DNA of 64,000 bases from Pieris napi (GCF_905475465.1 NC_062247.1:1116001-1180000); one strand, 5' to 3'. Shown: positions 1 through 11,470, counted from the stretch's first letter. The notes: a model not told the origin generated them from the sequence alone. Program-made: numbers and translations.

Positions 1-756
1 TTTACCTCTGACCACACTATATCGAAAATTTAAAAAAAGAACACAAAGTTAACGGCACTTCTGGGAATAACAATTGCAATTTGGCGCGCTAATCCAGACC
101 AGAGCAGGGATGTAGTGCATTGGGTCACTTTCAAAGCGGGCGTCCTTGAGCGCAGACGTGGCCAGAGATAGCCCGAGAGTTTTGTTAATAAATTTTTGTA
201 CTTGAATTTATTATTGAATGTTATATAATTTGTATTATGTATTTCTCTTACACTTTCAAATGCATGGAAATATAAATTGTTGTTTTATTAAGTTTATTGC
301 TACTTAATTTGGCGATTTAACTATTATATTCTTAATTCAAAAATACCTACACTTTTCTAAACGATATTTAGTCAAAATTACAAAAAAGTTTCGCATTAAT
401 CTCTGGTTTTAACAAAAGTTCTGTTGTCTTTTCATCACAGCGTTATTTAAATTTAAAATATATGGGAAGTCTTTTATCATAATTCGATACATATAGTTTT
501 CATAAGGAAGATAAAACTGATTATATAATTTAACAAATCACTAAAGCTAAAATGTTAGGGCTCCCAGCTCCTATACTATTATGTACGGCTAATGAAAACA
601 AAAAATGTAGGAACAGTTTTGCCAGTGAAGGTTTTTGGGCCGTGCTTTTGACCATTATGGAAAGAAGTATTACAATATTTTTTTTTTAAATATATATCGT
701 TTCATAAATATAATATAGATATATAGATAATATAATATAGATAATAGCGGATTTAA
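1..756. other. AT-rich stretch, nothing recognised
   Basis: I see no convincing coding frame, RNA gene or repeat family member here. Short frames are rich in Phe, Ile, Tyr and Lys, as expected of AT-rich noncoding DNA. Confidence 0.5.
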
Positions 757-875
757 GTAGGAGCCTGGTAGATAATACCGGTGACCACAGAGCTGGTGCT
801 TTCCTCGCTCGACGAATAAGTATCGCATACAGCGAGGTACTGCCACAGGGACCAATCTTTTTAAATTTGTTTTAG
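757..875 (+). mobile_element. LINE ORF2 3' end fragment (family D)
   Basis: The sequence resembles a segment seen again near 5930, 9690, 14178, 25200, 26620 and 31600. The best copies read, in the sense direction, a peptide like AQRISIAIQRGNAAS followed by GTLPQG and a stop, which resembles the C-terminus of lepidopteran LINE reverse transcriptase ORFs. This copy has a short internal deletion. It is then followed by a Phe/Leu-rich 3' UTR-like run. Confidence 0.5.
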
Positions 876-1284
876 TTTTCTATTTATCCATTATTATTAT
901 TATTCCTATGTAGGTTAAAAATATTGTAAATACTTGTGTGTTGGAAATACAATTATTGCTATTGATAAAACGATAATTAAAAATCCATAGACAAATATAG
1001 AAGGAAATAAACACAGACGACTTTTTGCTAACATCTATGGGAGGTACATGTAACACAATATTTTCGATGAGGTTAAACCAGACAATTGACCTTAGACAAA
1101 AAGCAACTTATAATTACATATGACCTTAAGATTTTCGCAATAAAGTAGGTGCGGTCATACACGCCTAACCACGATTACTCGTTCGGTGTACTGAGCAATT
1201 TTATACTCGTACACCAAGTGACGGGAAACTAGAAATTACGACGATTCTTTCGTGTTAATAGTAGAAATGACTTCGAATATTAAT

Positions 1285-1412
1285 TAATTAGGAAAGAGAA
1301 GATGTCCCTCAGAAACCTGGGAAGATGAAATAAAAGAGATAGCTGGGAATTATTGGAAATAGTAGCGAAGAGAGACAGATGGAAGAATTTGGAGGAAACC
1401 TCTCTGTCGGTC
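1285..1412 (+). pseudogene. RTE-like LINE ORF2 C-terminal fragment
   Basis: Reading + gives a Lys/Arg stretch, then ETWEDEIKEIAGNYWK and a stop, then a run matching DRWKNLEE. This closely parallels the C-terminal tail of the complete element at 16606-20853 (KTWEDDIKGIAGKNWK, then DKWKNLEEAF). It is a 5'-truncated, stop-containing copy of the same or a sister family in the opposite orientation. Confidence 0.7.
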
Positions 1413-1552
1413 ATGTTCTCATTTAATACAATATTAATGTAATTAGTGAATTATTATTACAGAAATACGCTTGTTACCGGTTGGTTACCTATCTAAACAT
1501 ACATATATAATAAAAAAAAATATAAAAAATAATAACTTTTTTTTTTATTTAT

Positions 1553-1682
1553 GTGTCCAAAAAAAGTCAAAATTATTTATTCATATAGGTAACACAATGT
1601 ACACTTATGAATGTCAAAAGAGAAATACATATTAAATGCTTCTAATTTTACATTTACTGCCAGTTCTTAAATGTACTAAGTA
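1553..1682 (-). mobile_element. LINE 3' UTR fragment (family C)
   Basis: Repeat beginning with a GTCAAAATTATTTATTCATA-type motif and ending near an ACTGCCAGTTC motif. Related copies lie at 3772, 5604, 6577, 13432, 28118, 29388 and 55020. In the minus sense it ends with AATAAA-like sequence, and at 13432 it directly follows a LINE-like coding remnant, so I read it as a 3' UTR. Confidence 0.55.
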
Positions 1683-1683
1683 A

Positions 1684-1911
1684 CTATCTATCATCTAATT
1701 TGCAAGAACCCCTCCGCAGTTGAAGGCCTCCTCCAAAGATCTCCAGGTATCTGTGCCATGGGCTACATCCAGCTCGACCCAGCCGTTTTGATAATGTCAT
1801 CCGCCCATCTCGTGAGCCATATTCCTCTGTATCGTTTCCCAACAGGGCCTGGTCGCCCTTATGGTCCGTCGCTAGTCTAACAGTCTCGATACATGCCCTG
1901 CCCATCTTCAC
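1684..1911 (-). pseudogene. RTE-type LINE ORF2 C-terminal remnant
   Basis: On the minus strand one frame reads WAGHVSRLLD, later an internal stop, then TWRSLEEAF. WAGH near the start and the W-SLEEAF ending are hallmarks of the C-terminal tail of RTE/Proto2-type LINE proteins. The frame is broken, so this is a decayed insertion. It differs from the complete element at 16606-20853 and so represents a second RTE-like family. Confidence 0.6.
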
Positions 1912-1984
1912 TTACCTTAGAGCATAGTTTAGGGCATCAGTAGCTTTAATAATGCTTCTTATCTTTGTTATTAAATTTTAAACC

Positions 1985-2105
1985 TTTTTTTTATATGTAA
2001 TAAGAGGCAAACGGGCAAGAGGCTCATCTGATGTTAAGTGATACCACCACCTATGGACACTCTCAATGCCAGAGGGCTCGCGAGTGCGTTGCCGGCCTAA
2101 TTAAA
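1985..2105 (-). mobile_element. LINE 3' end fragment (family B)
   Basis: This carries the GGCAAACGGGCAAGAGGCTC motif and the 'gccggcc' end seen in about fifteen places in the window. In the minus sense the fuller copies encode LWNQLPTEVFP-like and FLKGRQRT-like peptides, typical of a LINE reverse transcriptase C-terminus, followed by a short 3' UTR. Here only the last part is present. Confidence 0.55.
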
Positions 2106-2121
2106 AACTATGTAGGTTAAG

Positions 2122-2312
2122 ATCAGTGTTGGCCTACTGGCATCAGTGACCCTAATTCCGGAGGTCGTAGGTTCGATCCTCGGCTGTGCATCAATGGACA
2201 TTCTTTCTATGTGCACATTAAACATTCGCTCGTACAGTGAAGGAAAACATCATAAGGAAACCGGCTTTAAACCCAACAAGTCGGCGTGTGTCAGGCACAG
2301 GAGGCTGATATA
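2122..2312 (+). mobile_element. tRNA-derived SINE
   Basis: The head resembles a tRNA, with GTTGGCCTACTGGC then GTCGTAGGTTCGATCC (a B-box-like GGTTCGATCC). It is followed by a conserved body (gaaggaaaacatc, then gtgtgtcaggcacaggagg). At least eleven related copies are found in both orientations across the window. This copy lacks the 3' tail. Confidence 0.7.
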
Positions 2313-2801
2313 TAGTTGAATGGAGTATGCAAAAAAGACTATACTTCATCAAAATTGATCCTTTTAGAAAATTAAGTAAAAATAATATAAAAATTGTGCT
2401 AAATCTGCACATGTCGAGCGACAGGTGGATGCGCTCGCGCCGAAAAACATCTTTTTTATTGCGAATATTCAACTTGATTCGCTTTTATTGCGTTAATTTA
2501 TATTTTCATCTGGCGTTTTCGTGGCTACACTTGAAAACCTGGGTGTGATTCCCGGAGAATTTGTTTTGGCCTGGCAAGCGGACAGAAACGTCTGCTTCCT
2601 ATATACCAAATATACAATGTACAAGGCATATACGACGTTTTTATATTGGAGCAACGAGCCTAGAGGACGTCAAAAAAGGGCAGACATTGAAACTCAAGGA
2701 CACCCATGTTATTGGGTGCGTTCATAATATCCTTTTCATCCGGGAATCATCCAAAGACCTTATACATACCAAGTCGAAGAAGTGGTACTCTGCTTGCTTT
2801 T

Positions 2802-3168
2802 TGAAGTGAAACTTCTTTAGGCGCATGAGGGTAAATTTTTTACGGATGAAACGCAATAATAATATTAGCGTCACGAAAATGTGCAGCGTTTTTGTCGAAA
2901 AAAAGAGAGAGAGCGATTGAGACCGATTGAGAGATAGTGAAAAAGGGTAAATGTAGCATGAAGCAAATAGGCATGGAGTGAGAGTAGGGAACAAGCAAGT
3001 GAGAAAGATCGAGAGAGAGAGAGGTAGAGCGAACGTCGCATCACGCATTTTTATTATTCTATTTGTGAATATAGAAATACAAATACATGGAGTGATCATA
3101 TACTGGTACATGATCATCTATTGGGGCTTTTACTTAAGTAACAATTAATTTACAAAGAAGTTTCACTT
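2802..3168. mobile_element. MITE with GAAGTGAAACTTC ends
   Basis: The segment begins with GAAGTGAAACTTCTTT and ends with the inverted AAAGAAGTTTCACTTC, giving about 16-bp terminal inverted repeats. Its interior holds a GA-rich run (gagagagag). A reverse-orientation relative lies at 39705-40035, where the conserved 'cctcatgcgcc' and 'tttttcgacaaaaacgctgc' motifs recur. It has no coding capacity and looks like a nonautonomous DNA transposon. Confidence 0.6.
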
Positions 3169-3169
3169 C

Positions 3170-5009
3170 TGACATGTGTTCTTTGTACGCGCGCCTTTTT
3201 TTAAATGAAATATAATCAAATTTCACTGTTTATAGAGAAATAGTTAAAACAGAGTTTTCGAACTCATTTAGTTTATAGAAGCGGGTTAACCTTTGAAATA
3301 AGCGAGATAAAGTGTGATATAAACACTATAAAACTCTTAATTGGTGCAAGTTTGAAAAGGGTTGCCAGTTGCAAAGAATTCCAATTAAAAATCCGTAAAT
3401 AGTTTTGTAATTGTAAAGTGAATCGGGGCTAAATGAAGCTTGATCTAATTAAACTTGGTGACACTGTGAGGTGACCTACTTGCAGCCACCGTCATTCATT
3501 TAAAGTATTTTGCCAAATATTTACTATCTATACTATTAATGAAAATAAATATAGCCTATGTTACTGAGGGATAAAAGCATTCTTATGGTGAAAGAATTTT
3601 TGAAATCTGTTCAATATTTTTCTAACTTATTATAAATAAGTTATATATTATTATTATTATAATTAATATTATTACTATACTTAATATTAAAATCGGAAAA
3701 ATACAAATCTTTCCTCTGTATTATCTTATTTATATCTTCACTATCTGAGAGTATCTCGTCCGTTCTACGCCCTTGATTTGATTGAACTGGCAGTAAATGT
3801 TAAATTAGAAGCATTTAATATGTATATCTTTATTGACGTTCATAAGTGTACATTGTGTTTAACACAGTACACTTATGAAACACACACAGTCTATGCATTG
3901 CATATACATTCTTGTGTGTACAGTGTTTGTCGATTTTTATGCAATTCTATTTCTTAGATCCGAGGTTGTAAACCATTATTTAAAGCCCTAAGTGATAAAC
4001 TAAGACTACAGGTTATATTGGACAAACATTTGTTAAATTAATAATTGCTCTATATAATTTATAACAATTAAAACAATTGTATTGTAACAATTTAAAATTA
4101 GGAACTTTCGTTCATGTAACAAGCTACATAGATGCAAGGAACTAAGAAGCTACGATCACTTCTTCCTTGTATCTATCCTTCTGTGTAATATAATTGTTTA
4201 GCTTATAAGCTTATCCACACGCCACTTAGAATAATAAAACCCCTAAGCGAAGGCCCATCCTAAAAAGTAATTTTTATTATGCCATTAATATATAGATTTA
4301 TTTACATTATAATTACAACATAATTTTAAACCATTTTTCTCAATTTTAATAGCGATAGTACTGTTATAATCTTTATACGGCAAAACAACGTTTGCTGTCG
4401 GCTAGCTTTTTTGTATGTGTTTTTATCTAATTTAAATAATATTTATAAAGAATAATATACCCAAAGTTATCTAAACAATTGTTTCATCTGTTAACATTGA
4501 ACAATTTGAATAAGAACCTTATTTCTAGCAGATGAACATCGAAAACAATAAATTAAATATTTCGCAAATCGCGGTATGATTCAGACGGTTTTTTGCCGTA
4601 ATTGTACGATTACTCATTTACATACGGTCATTATCGTATCAAACGTACAGCATAATTTGGTTTTAAGCAATTTCGATACAAGGTCTATTATCACAAACGG
4701 GGATTAGCGCATTGTCTCATATTTTAAACATGAACTCATACAGAGATCGTTCAGTGTGAATATTACCTAACGTAGCACCTGTCCTTGTACACATTGTTGT
4801 CTGAGGTGATTTTTGGCTTAAGGCTAATAGTGTTTGCCTTGTTTTTTCGATATCGATAATACGTTTATCATACTTCAAAAGGGAGTTCGTTGAAATTTTA
4901 GTAAACATAGAAATCTTTGTAGAATAAATATTTTTTTTAAAGAAAACACTTTGCGAGAAAGGTGATTATAAATAATCAGTTATAATACCACAAGAGCTAA
5001 TACGACTTA
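3170..5009. other. Mostly unassigned AT-rich DNA
   Basis: Apart from a family C LINE fragment at 3772-3862, I recognise nothing. Short frames such as the one at 4717-4908 on the minus strand have no family features. Confidence 0.4.
3772..3862 (+). mobile_element. LINE 3' UTR fragment (family C)
   Basis: It contains the inverted version of the family C repeat, including GAACTGGCAGTAAATG and GACGTTCATAAGTG. This orientation (sense +) is opposite to most other copies in the window. Confidence 0.5.
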
Positions 5010-5027
5010 TAGTCGTCATGACGACTA
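5010..5027. repeat. 18-bp perfect palindrome
   Basis: TAGTCGTCATGACGACTA reads identically on both strands. No neighbouring element explains it. Confidence 0.8.
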
Positions 5028-5089
5028 TATTTGTTTGCAACGAACCTATCGGGAAATACCCGATAATTTTGAAGCTCGTGTGGTATTCG

Positions 5090-5323
5090 GGGGATTATTT
5101 TTCCGACCCAAATGTCGGCCAATAGAATTGCACCATGAGACGAAATGTACAGTTAACAAATAAGAATTTCATAATGAATAAAACAACTACTTAATACTTT
5201 TCTTGAAGCAACGACCAGAGAAAATTTTCACAAAAAATTATCAGTATAATACCATGTAGGTTGTACCACGTGACGTCGAATGGTGCAATTCTATTGGCCG
5301 ATATTTGGGTCGGAAAAATAATC
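5090..5323. mobile_element. MITE with ~42-bp inverted ends
   Basis: The left end (GATTATTTTTCCGACCCAAA, continuing to about 5134) is repeated in inverted form at about 5280-5323 (ending TTTGGGTCGGAAAAATAATC). Only one or two mismatches occur over roughly 42 bp. The interior is short, AT-rich and noncoding. I see no clear target duplication, so the superfamily is not assigned. Confidence 0.75.
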
Positions 5324-5494
5324 AGAAGGAATTAATCGAGGTGACTCTTCAAATTTGACACTTGGATATTTTTTGCATTTAGTTTCAACTTTTCAATAAA
5401 CTGTTAAATAAAATAAATTAATAATAATACAACCCTTTTTTGTTAGATACTTTACGTTTATATTTCTATCATCTCATTAATTTCTAGGTGATTC

Positions 5495-5720
5495 CTTTTT
5501 TGTCAAAGGCCTCCTCCAAATCCTGCCATTCCTGTCTGCACTGTGCCATTCTCTGTCATGACCACCTGCCACCTACCACTACCACCTGCTGTTTCCTTAA
5601 GTCAAAGTCAAATCCAAAATAACTTTATTCATATAGGTAAGCAAGTACACTTATGAACGTCAGAAAATAAGTTAAATTTATTATACATTTTCATTTACTA
5701 CCAGTTCAAAAGTCAAGGGC
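5495..5720 (-). mobile_element. LINE tail and 3' UTR fragments
   Basis: At 5500-5560 the motif 'aaaggcctcctccaaatcctgcc' is the minus-strand equivalent of the SLEEAF ending of RTE-like ORF2 proteins. From 5604 a family C LINE 3' UTR fragment follows, with the ATTCATATAGGTAA motif. Confidence 0.45.
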
Positions 5721-5928
5721 GTAGACTGGCCTTATTTAGGTAATAATTAGGTTTATCCACCTTCTAAATTGTCTTCCCCTTTTGCCTTTATTGTACCTAG
5801 GGCACAATAAATGCAAAAAAAGGAAAATAAGTTGTACTGAGTGGCCTGCCAAATAAAATAAAATATATCATATTATCCAACTCACAAATATACATTTAAA
5901 ATATTCTTAACTGTCCCACGCTCAACGA

Positions 5929-5998
5929 ATAAGTATTGCTATACAGCGAGGAAATGCTGCCAGCGTTAAAGGTACTCTGCCACCGGGATCAAACTTTT
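5929..5998 (+). mobile_element. LINE ORF2 3' end fragment (family D)
   Basis: It contains CTCAACGAATAAGTATTGC, then ACAGCGAGGAAATGCTGCCA, the core of the AIQRGNAAS-coding 3' end shared with other family D copies. Confidence 0.55.
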
Positions 5999-6576
5999 TT
6001 ATTTATTTACTATGTAGCTTAAATAAAACTAAATAAATAATAACGAAATCAGAAAGTGTCAATATCGGTTTTACATATATTTTATCGACATAGCCACAAC
6101 CCTAGTCTCAAAGCTGGTCATTTTAGTGAACAATGCACGCGAATCCGAGCAAGTGAGACAGATAGGGATAGGGTGCGCAAGGGCAGCCTCGTGCCCTTCC
6201 CCGGTCACCTTGCGCAGGTACATGCGTCTATTGTTCAAACGGGCTACATACAATTCCGAACCCTACCCCCTGGAAATAAAAGTGCTTTTTCTATTGTGCG
6301 CTTATTTTAAGATCCAATTGCATTATAGTTCACCATGACAGCATAATTTAAGAAAGGCAGATTTGGCACATGCGATTTATCTTTTTTTGTCGAGGTTTTT
6401 GTAATCATCGTTTGTAACGCGATAGTAGAACATCTTTTGTTTATGTACCAAGGAAATATTTTTATCAAAATAACGATTTATTTGTATCATCACGCCTTTG
6501 TGAGTTGGCATTACCACGCATCGTCACTTGCTACGGTCCTGATGTCTCTCGCTTCATCCATATCGTCGTCGGTTAT

Positions 6577-6715
6577 GTCAAAAGTCAAAAATAATTTATT
6601 AATATAGGTAACACAATGTACAATTATGAACGTCTATAAAGAAATATACATTAAATGCTTCGAATTTTACATTTACTGCCAGTTCTCAAATCAAGGGCGT
6701 AGAACGAAAGAGACT
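6577..6715 (-). mobile_element. LINE 3' UTR fragment (family C)
   Basis: It contains AATTTATTAATATAGGTAA, a near-match to the family motif, and ends at the AGTTCTCAAATCAAGGGCGT motif. Confidence 0.5.
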
Positions 6716-7024
6716 CACTGGCAATAAACTGTGGGTAATTTTAACTTGTCTCTTCTTTAGTACGTCCTATTATCTTCTCGCCTTTAGGGGTTGGTATAGA
6801 CCACTGATTTCCACTTGCTACGGGTTTTGACATACCTCCTATGAATTAAAGGCGTATTTATTACTCAAAGTTTCGACGACGTAGCTTTTATTAATTTTCC
6901 CATTAAAGAATATATGTTTAAAACTACTTAAATGAATATATGAGTTCACTATCTGTTTGTTAATTAATTATGCATTTCTTATACTTTACCCTCTGTGTTT
7001 CTTTTTTTTATTGTTCCATATTAG

Positions 7025-7175
7025 GGGGTTGCCTGGAAGAAATCGCTCGTTAGCGATAAGGCCGCCCGTTGCTTAATAACCTATGTAACCTACTTACTTT
7101 TTGTTTTTTTTATATGTTTAATTATGTATATTATGGCCATGAAGTATAAATAAATAATATAATAACGTTTTATTT
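7025..7175 (+). mobile_element. LINE 3' UTR (family E)
   Basis: It contains GGTTGCCTGGAAGAAATCGC then CGTTAGCGATAAGGCCGCCC, and ends in an AAATAAATAATA-type tail. Copies recur at 38095 (+) and 56530 (-). The motif is very common in lepidopteran genomes as the 3' end of Jockey/CR1-like LINEs. Confidence 0.6.
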
Positions 7176-7529
7176 ATTATGCCCTAAGGTTCTCTTTGAG
7201 ACACTCAAAACATTCCTTTTTATGCTTAATTAAATTAAATTACAATACTTCAAACTTAAAGTATGACAATAAAATCATTTGTAAGATATATCGGAATTAA
7301 GACTTTTACGCAAGTATTTTCCTGTTACTTCGCGCGATACCTGGAATTTTCACATGACCATGAATCACCCAGCAATGTGACTGAAAGCATGTACACGGTC
7401 TCCGGTGCCTAACCAGTTTTTTGCGAAACGATCTTCAATTAACGATCTTCGATAAGTTTATATTACGGAAGAGCATTGTGTTTCGTTGTAGTGTGTGCGT
7501 GAATTAAAATAGCCTTACTAATATTAAGA

Positions 7530-7808
7530 GAGTGCCTAGTGAATTCTGTGTGCGACTCTCATCCATGGGGTCGCAGGTTCGATTCCAAGCTGTGCACCAA
7601 TGAATTTTCTTTCTATTTGCGCATTTAACATTCGCTCGATGAAGGAAAACATCGTGAGAAAACCGGCTTGCCTTAGACCCTATAAGTCGACGGTGTCAGG
7701 CACAGGAGGCTGATCACCTACTTACCTATTAGATTCACAAATGATCATGAAACAGATACAGAAATCTGAGGCCCAGACCTAAAAAGTTTGTAACGCCACT
7801 GATTTATG
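7530..7808 (+). mobile_element. tRNA-derived SINE, near full length
   Basis: The tRNA-like head (gcgactctcatcc, GTCGCAGGTTCGATTCC) is followed by the conserved body and by the tail 'gaggcccagacctaaaaagtttg', then 'taacgccactgatttatg'. It is one of the longest copies here. Confidence 0.7.
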
Positions 7809-7942
7809 TATTTTTACTAATGTTAAAGATAACATCGTTATGGACTTAATGGCCTTGTTTCAATTATGTAATTTTAAGTCCAGTTTATAAAATAATTCGG
7901 TTACACAATTTTTTTGTCACATCCTTGTTTTTTTATAATAAA

Positions 7943-8252
7943 CTAGCTGACCCGGCAAACGTCGTTTTGCCATGTATATCATTTATAATAAAAATAGGGG
8001 TTGGTCGTAGAGGGATGAAAATTAGGGGTTCTATGTATTTTTTAATGCTGTATCATAAAAAAATAAAAACAGAAAAAATATCTAAAAATAAAAAAAATAC
8101 TAGGACTACCCTTAACATTTAGGGGGATGAAAAATAGATGTTGTCCGATTCTCAGACATACCCAATATGCTTACAAAATTTCATGAGAATCGGTCGAGCC
8201 GTTTCGGAGGAGTTTAACACCGCGACACGAGAATTTTATATATTAGTTTAAT
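7943..8252. mobile_element. Dispersed repeat (family F)
   Basis: It starts TAGCTGACCCGGCAAACGTC and ends with GGTCGAGCCGTTTCGGAGGA and 'gacacgaga'. A second copy lies at 52065-52375 inside a Ca-beta intron. I know this motif pair as widespread in insect genomes but cannot assign a superfamily. Confidence 0.6.
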
Positions 8253-8582
8253 CAGTATTTGTACCTTATACTATCGTATTTATAAACATCTATTCGTTTA
8301 TTGAGATACAAGATATCTACAAAATAATCATCTTTACCAACTCTGCTAAGTCTATTACGACAACTTCATCTACTTTGGCAAAGCTCTCATTTCACTCTGT
8401 TTTAAGCTTTCGTCTCCTTTCAACCGACTTGAAAAAACCCGAAGGAAGCTTACATAAAAACTACCATTTAAATATGTATTATACGTATAGGACATTATTA
8501 TTATTCTAAATAAAATAAAACTATCATAATACTGCTAATATAAATAACAATAACTAACCTTAAAATATAATAACTAAAATAT

Positions 8583-8660
8583 ATTATTAAAAGGAGTCCC
8601 TTTAGGCAAGGTTCCGAAGATACTGGCAGCGTTCCCCCTTTGAATAGCTAGACTAAATCT
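8583..8660. repeat. Inverted-pair repeat (family G)
   Basis: AGGAGTCCCTTTAGGCAAGG and the following 40 bases recur in inverted orientation at 22390-22465. The origin is not recognised; it is possibly a LINE end. Confidence 0.5.
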
Positions 8661-8854
8661 TTGTCCGAGGTAGCTGCCAGCTATTGGGTCTCCTGTGATG
8701 TCGACTAACCTTTTTGTTATTTCGTTAAATATATAAATAAATACAGCACATCAATATACAATCTTGTCAATGACGTACTTAGAATTGGCATTCCAAAATA
8801 CTAGCAATTACTGATATAAAAAATTAAGCAGGTGTTTCTGTCTTTGTTTCACAG

Positions 8855-8890
8855 GAGTCCTCGCCCACATTGACGCTTATATCTTCCAAG
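8855..8890 (+). CDS. Candidate 36-nt microexon
   Basis: A pyrimidine-rich tract and TTTCACAG acceptor at 8854 precede 36 nt that end at a strong CAAG|GTAAGT donor. Two of its three frames are open: one reads ESSPTLTLISSK, another VLAHIDAYIFQ. The third frame holds a stop. The splice signals are as good as those of the Ca-beta exons, but I cannot connect it to other exons. The only other orphan exon-like block (25472) requires a phase this exon cannot supply directly. It could be an untranslated or alternative exon of Ca-beta, an exon of an unrecognised gene, or chance. Confidence 0.3.
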
Positions 8891-9136
8891 GTAAGTAAGA
8901 AAGAATGTCGCGATTCAAAATTATATAAAATTGCCAATTTGAACTATTCCGTCACCAATTATGAATCTTCATTAGCCAAAATGATTTTTTAATTATACGT
9001 ACTTAATGTAACCAATACAAGAAAGTAAAAGAACGAAAGAAGAAGACAATATGAGTTGTTTTGTATCTTTAAAACCTCTACTCATCCATATACTTAATTT
9101 GTCTAACTAAAGCTGTCACTTTTCAACATACAGTAC

Positions 9137-9324
9137 AGCCCTGCGATTCTGTAACTCACTTCACGAACTCACACAGCGGTTTTCGCATCGGCGGTCGCTC
9201 TCAAATCAGTCGTGAAGCAGTCATTTTATGATTTGGCATTCTGATAAACAATAAACTACAAGCTTTTCAGAATGCCAAAACCGCTGTGTGAGTTCGAAAA
9301 GTGAGTTACAGAATCGCATGGCAG
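9137..9324. mobile_element. MITE, copy 1 (TIR GCCCTGCGATTCTG)
   Basis: The ends are inverted: CTGCGATTCTGTAACTCACT at the left, AGTGAGTTACAGAATCGCA at the right. Inside each follow the GAACTCACACAGCGGTTTT motif and its inverse. A second copy lies at 15434-15643. It is noncoding. Confidence 0.8.
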
Positions 9325-9682
9325 ACTTTGACAGATATAAATGAATACGACAAATTAGTGTAGGCTGTTGAGATTTCTTTTAGTTCAAACTGGCAATATA
9401 ATACGAAACATTAACCCCTCATTGGCATGTATTCATTGCTTCACCTGTGAAACAAAGGCTGCTTTTTGTGTTTAAATTTCAAATTATATTTAAAAGAAGC
9501 TAAATCATTTGAGACGTTTTAGTTAGACGTATAATAACATTAGAACTAGTTTTCTAGGTAACAATAAATTTAAAACATGAAATTTATTTTATACAAGAAC
9601 AAAAACATAAAAATGATTACTTAACTCAACTTAAAGTATAGAAGAAACACTGAAAAGTTTGGACCCTTAATGCATCATTTCC

Positions 9683-9790
9683 TTGCTGTATTGCGCATCA
9701 CTTAAGACCAGCTCGTGTCACAGATGCTGTCTAGATGCCAACTTAGATCTTTAATTAGCCGCGGGGCATTTGCCCCCATGACCCAAGCCT
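9683..9790 (-). mobile_element. LINE ORF2 3' end fragment (family D), decayed
   Basis: It holds degenerate minus-sense versions of the AIQRGNA-coding segment ('tgcatcatttccttgctgtattgcg') and of the 'tctttaattag' block seen in the copies at 25200 and 31600. Confidence 0.4.
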
Positions 9791-9794
9791 ACAA

Positions 9795-10935
9795 AATATT
9801 GATGCGTATGGAATCAAGCTCTGGAAGAAGCATTAAATGTAGTTTCTTTATAATTATTTAAATACACAAATTCCAAGAATTACGCCTTGATATGACGCAA
9901 ATTTTATCAAATGAAACTGATGGCAACACTATATCAAAGTGACCGAGGCACTTTCTAAGGCTTCATTTAAATAATTAGGCTTTAAATATTTAGGGAGAGG
10001 CAGTTGAGAAGTTGATTTTGCATATGTATGCGTAACTATTTTTTATTTATGTGTTTGTGACCTAAGACTTTAATAACCTAGCTTAGTTCATAGGAAGGAT
10101 TATATTTTGTCGTAACGATAATGTATACGACAACGTTTTAAAAAAAGATACAAAATTGAGCTGTTCTCGATATATTTTTTAATTAAATTGTTATTTGGTT
10201 TAATAAATTATCGCGTAGTGCAATAAACGGGCGATACCTAACAGAAAAGAAAATTTTTTTTAATTTCATTAATGAATGCACTGGTATCAAGACAATAAAT
10301 TGTGCTTTTTTCTATATATATGAATAGATATAGAAAAAACAAAACTTTAAATATAACTTCATTTATTGAAAATAATAAAACAAGTAATAAAAATGTGTTT
10401 ATCTATTATAATGTGTGATTTGGGAACCCTTTTCAGTAGAAAATACACGTTTCAGATTTGCATAAACAAACGTAATAGTAAATTCCTTTAAACAAATTTA
10501 TTTACTTTTTATTCATATAATTTTATATATTATAATGAGAATCTTATAAATAGAATCTCAACATTTTCGTTATTTATACGTGTAACTATCGATCTTTTTA
10601 AAAAATAAACTTTATAGTCGTTACAAACATATCGTATACCGACTAAACGACGTACCGACAAATGTCAAACGCACAATTCGAGTTCGAATAATTAATTTTA
10701 ATTAAACAGGTCGGTAAGGCTCTGCCGCTGCGCGTGGGTGGTGTCTTATGGCACCACTGATATATTGCACTGAGATTTAATTAGATAGAATAATTGTTTT
10801 ATTATTTCTAACGGTTCGACTAGTTGATTAGCGTTAATGAGAATCCGTTACCTTCGTTATATTTCTTAATTTCTACTAATACGTATAGAAAAGGTTGTAT
10901 ACTTTTATTCACAGCTATTAGAATAATGTTACGTA
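9795..10935. other. AT-rich stretch, nothing recognised
   Basis: No frame, RNA or repeat I can name. Several poly-A and poly-T runs. Confidence 0.4.
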
Positions 10936-10940
10936 TACGG

Positions 10941-11060
10941 AAGCAGTGTTGGCCTAGTGGCTTCAGCGTGCGACTCTCACCCCGGAGGTCGTAGGTTCGA
11001 TCCCCAGCTGTGCATCACTTACTTGCCTATTAGATTGACAAATGATTATGAAACAAATAC
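10941..11060 (+). mobile_element. SINE with internal deletion
   Basis: The tRNA-like head (AGTGTTGGCCTAGTGGCTTC, then GTCGTAGGTTCGATCC) is joined directly to the 'acttgcctattagattgacaaatgat' tail segment, so the central body is missing. Confidence 0.65.
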
Positions 11061-11091
11061 TATTACACTACAACTAATACTCTTAAGGCCG

Positions 11092-11470
11092 TATACCACT
11101 ATGTGGAACCAGCTGCCCACTGAAGTATTTCCGTACTCACTACTAATTCGACTTAGTGTCCTTCAAGAAAAGAGCGTACCATTTCTTAAAAGGCCGGTAA
11201 GGCAATATTAAAAAAATATATATTGTTTTATATTTAATAACAAGAGGATTTAATTATACGTTTGACTGTTTAAATTAAATATTATCGTGTTGCAATTGTT
11301 TTAAAAAAATCCAACAAACACGTTATTACGACTGGTTGTTTCTAATAATAACGGAAAACGAGGTAAATCTTTATATGCCCCCTGGCATTGAGAGTGACCA
11401 TGGGCGACATGTTGACATGGGCGGTATCACTTAAGATCAGGCATGCCTGCTGCCCGTTTGCCCCTGTTCT
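11092..11470 (+). mobile_element. Two LINE 3' end fragments (family B)
   Basis: At 11092-11205 the + strand encodes MWNQLPTEVFP followed by a frame slip and an RPV-type ending. This is the recognisable C-terminal motif of a LINE reverse transcriptase. At 11380-11470 a second, shorter piece carries the 'ttgcccctgttctataaaaaa' terminus in the same sense. Confidence 0.55.

Noticed and set aside
2722..3117. 131-codon minus frame rich in Leu/Ser/Phe
   Set aside because: It lies wholly inside the GAAGTGAAAC MITE with its GA-rich run; low complexity explains its length.
10957..11020. Possible tRNA gene (B-box GGTTCGATCC)
   Set aside because: No cloverleaf can be completed, and the segment belongs to the SINE family repeated across the window.
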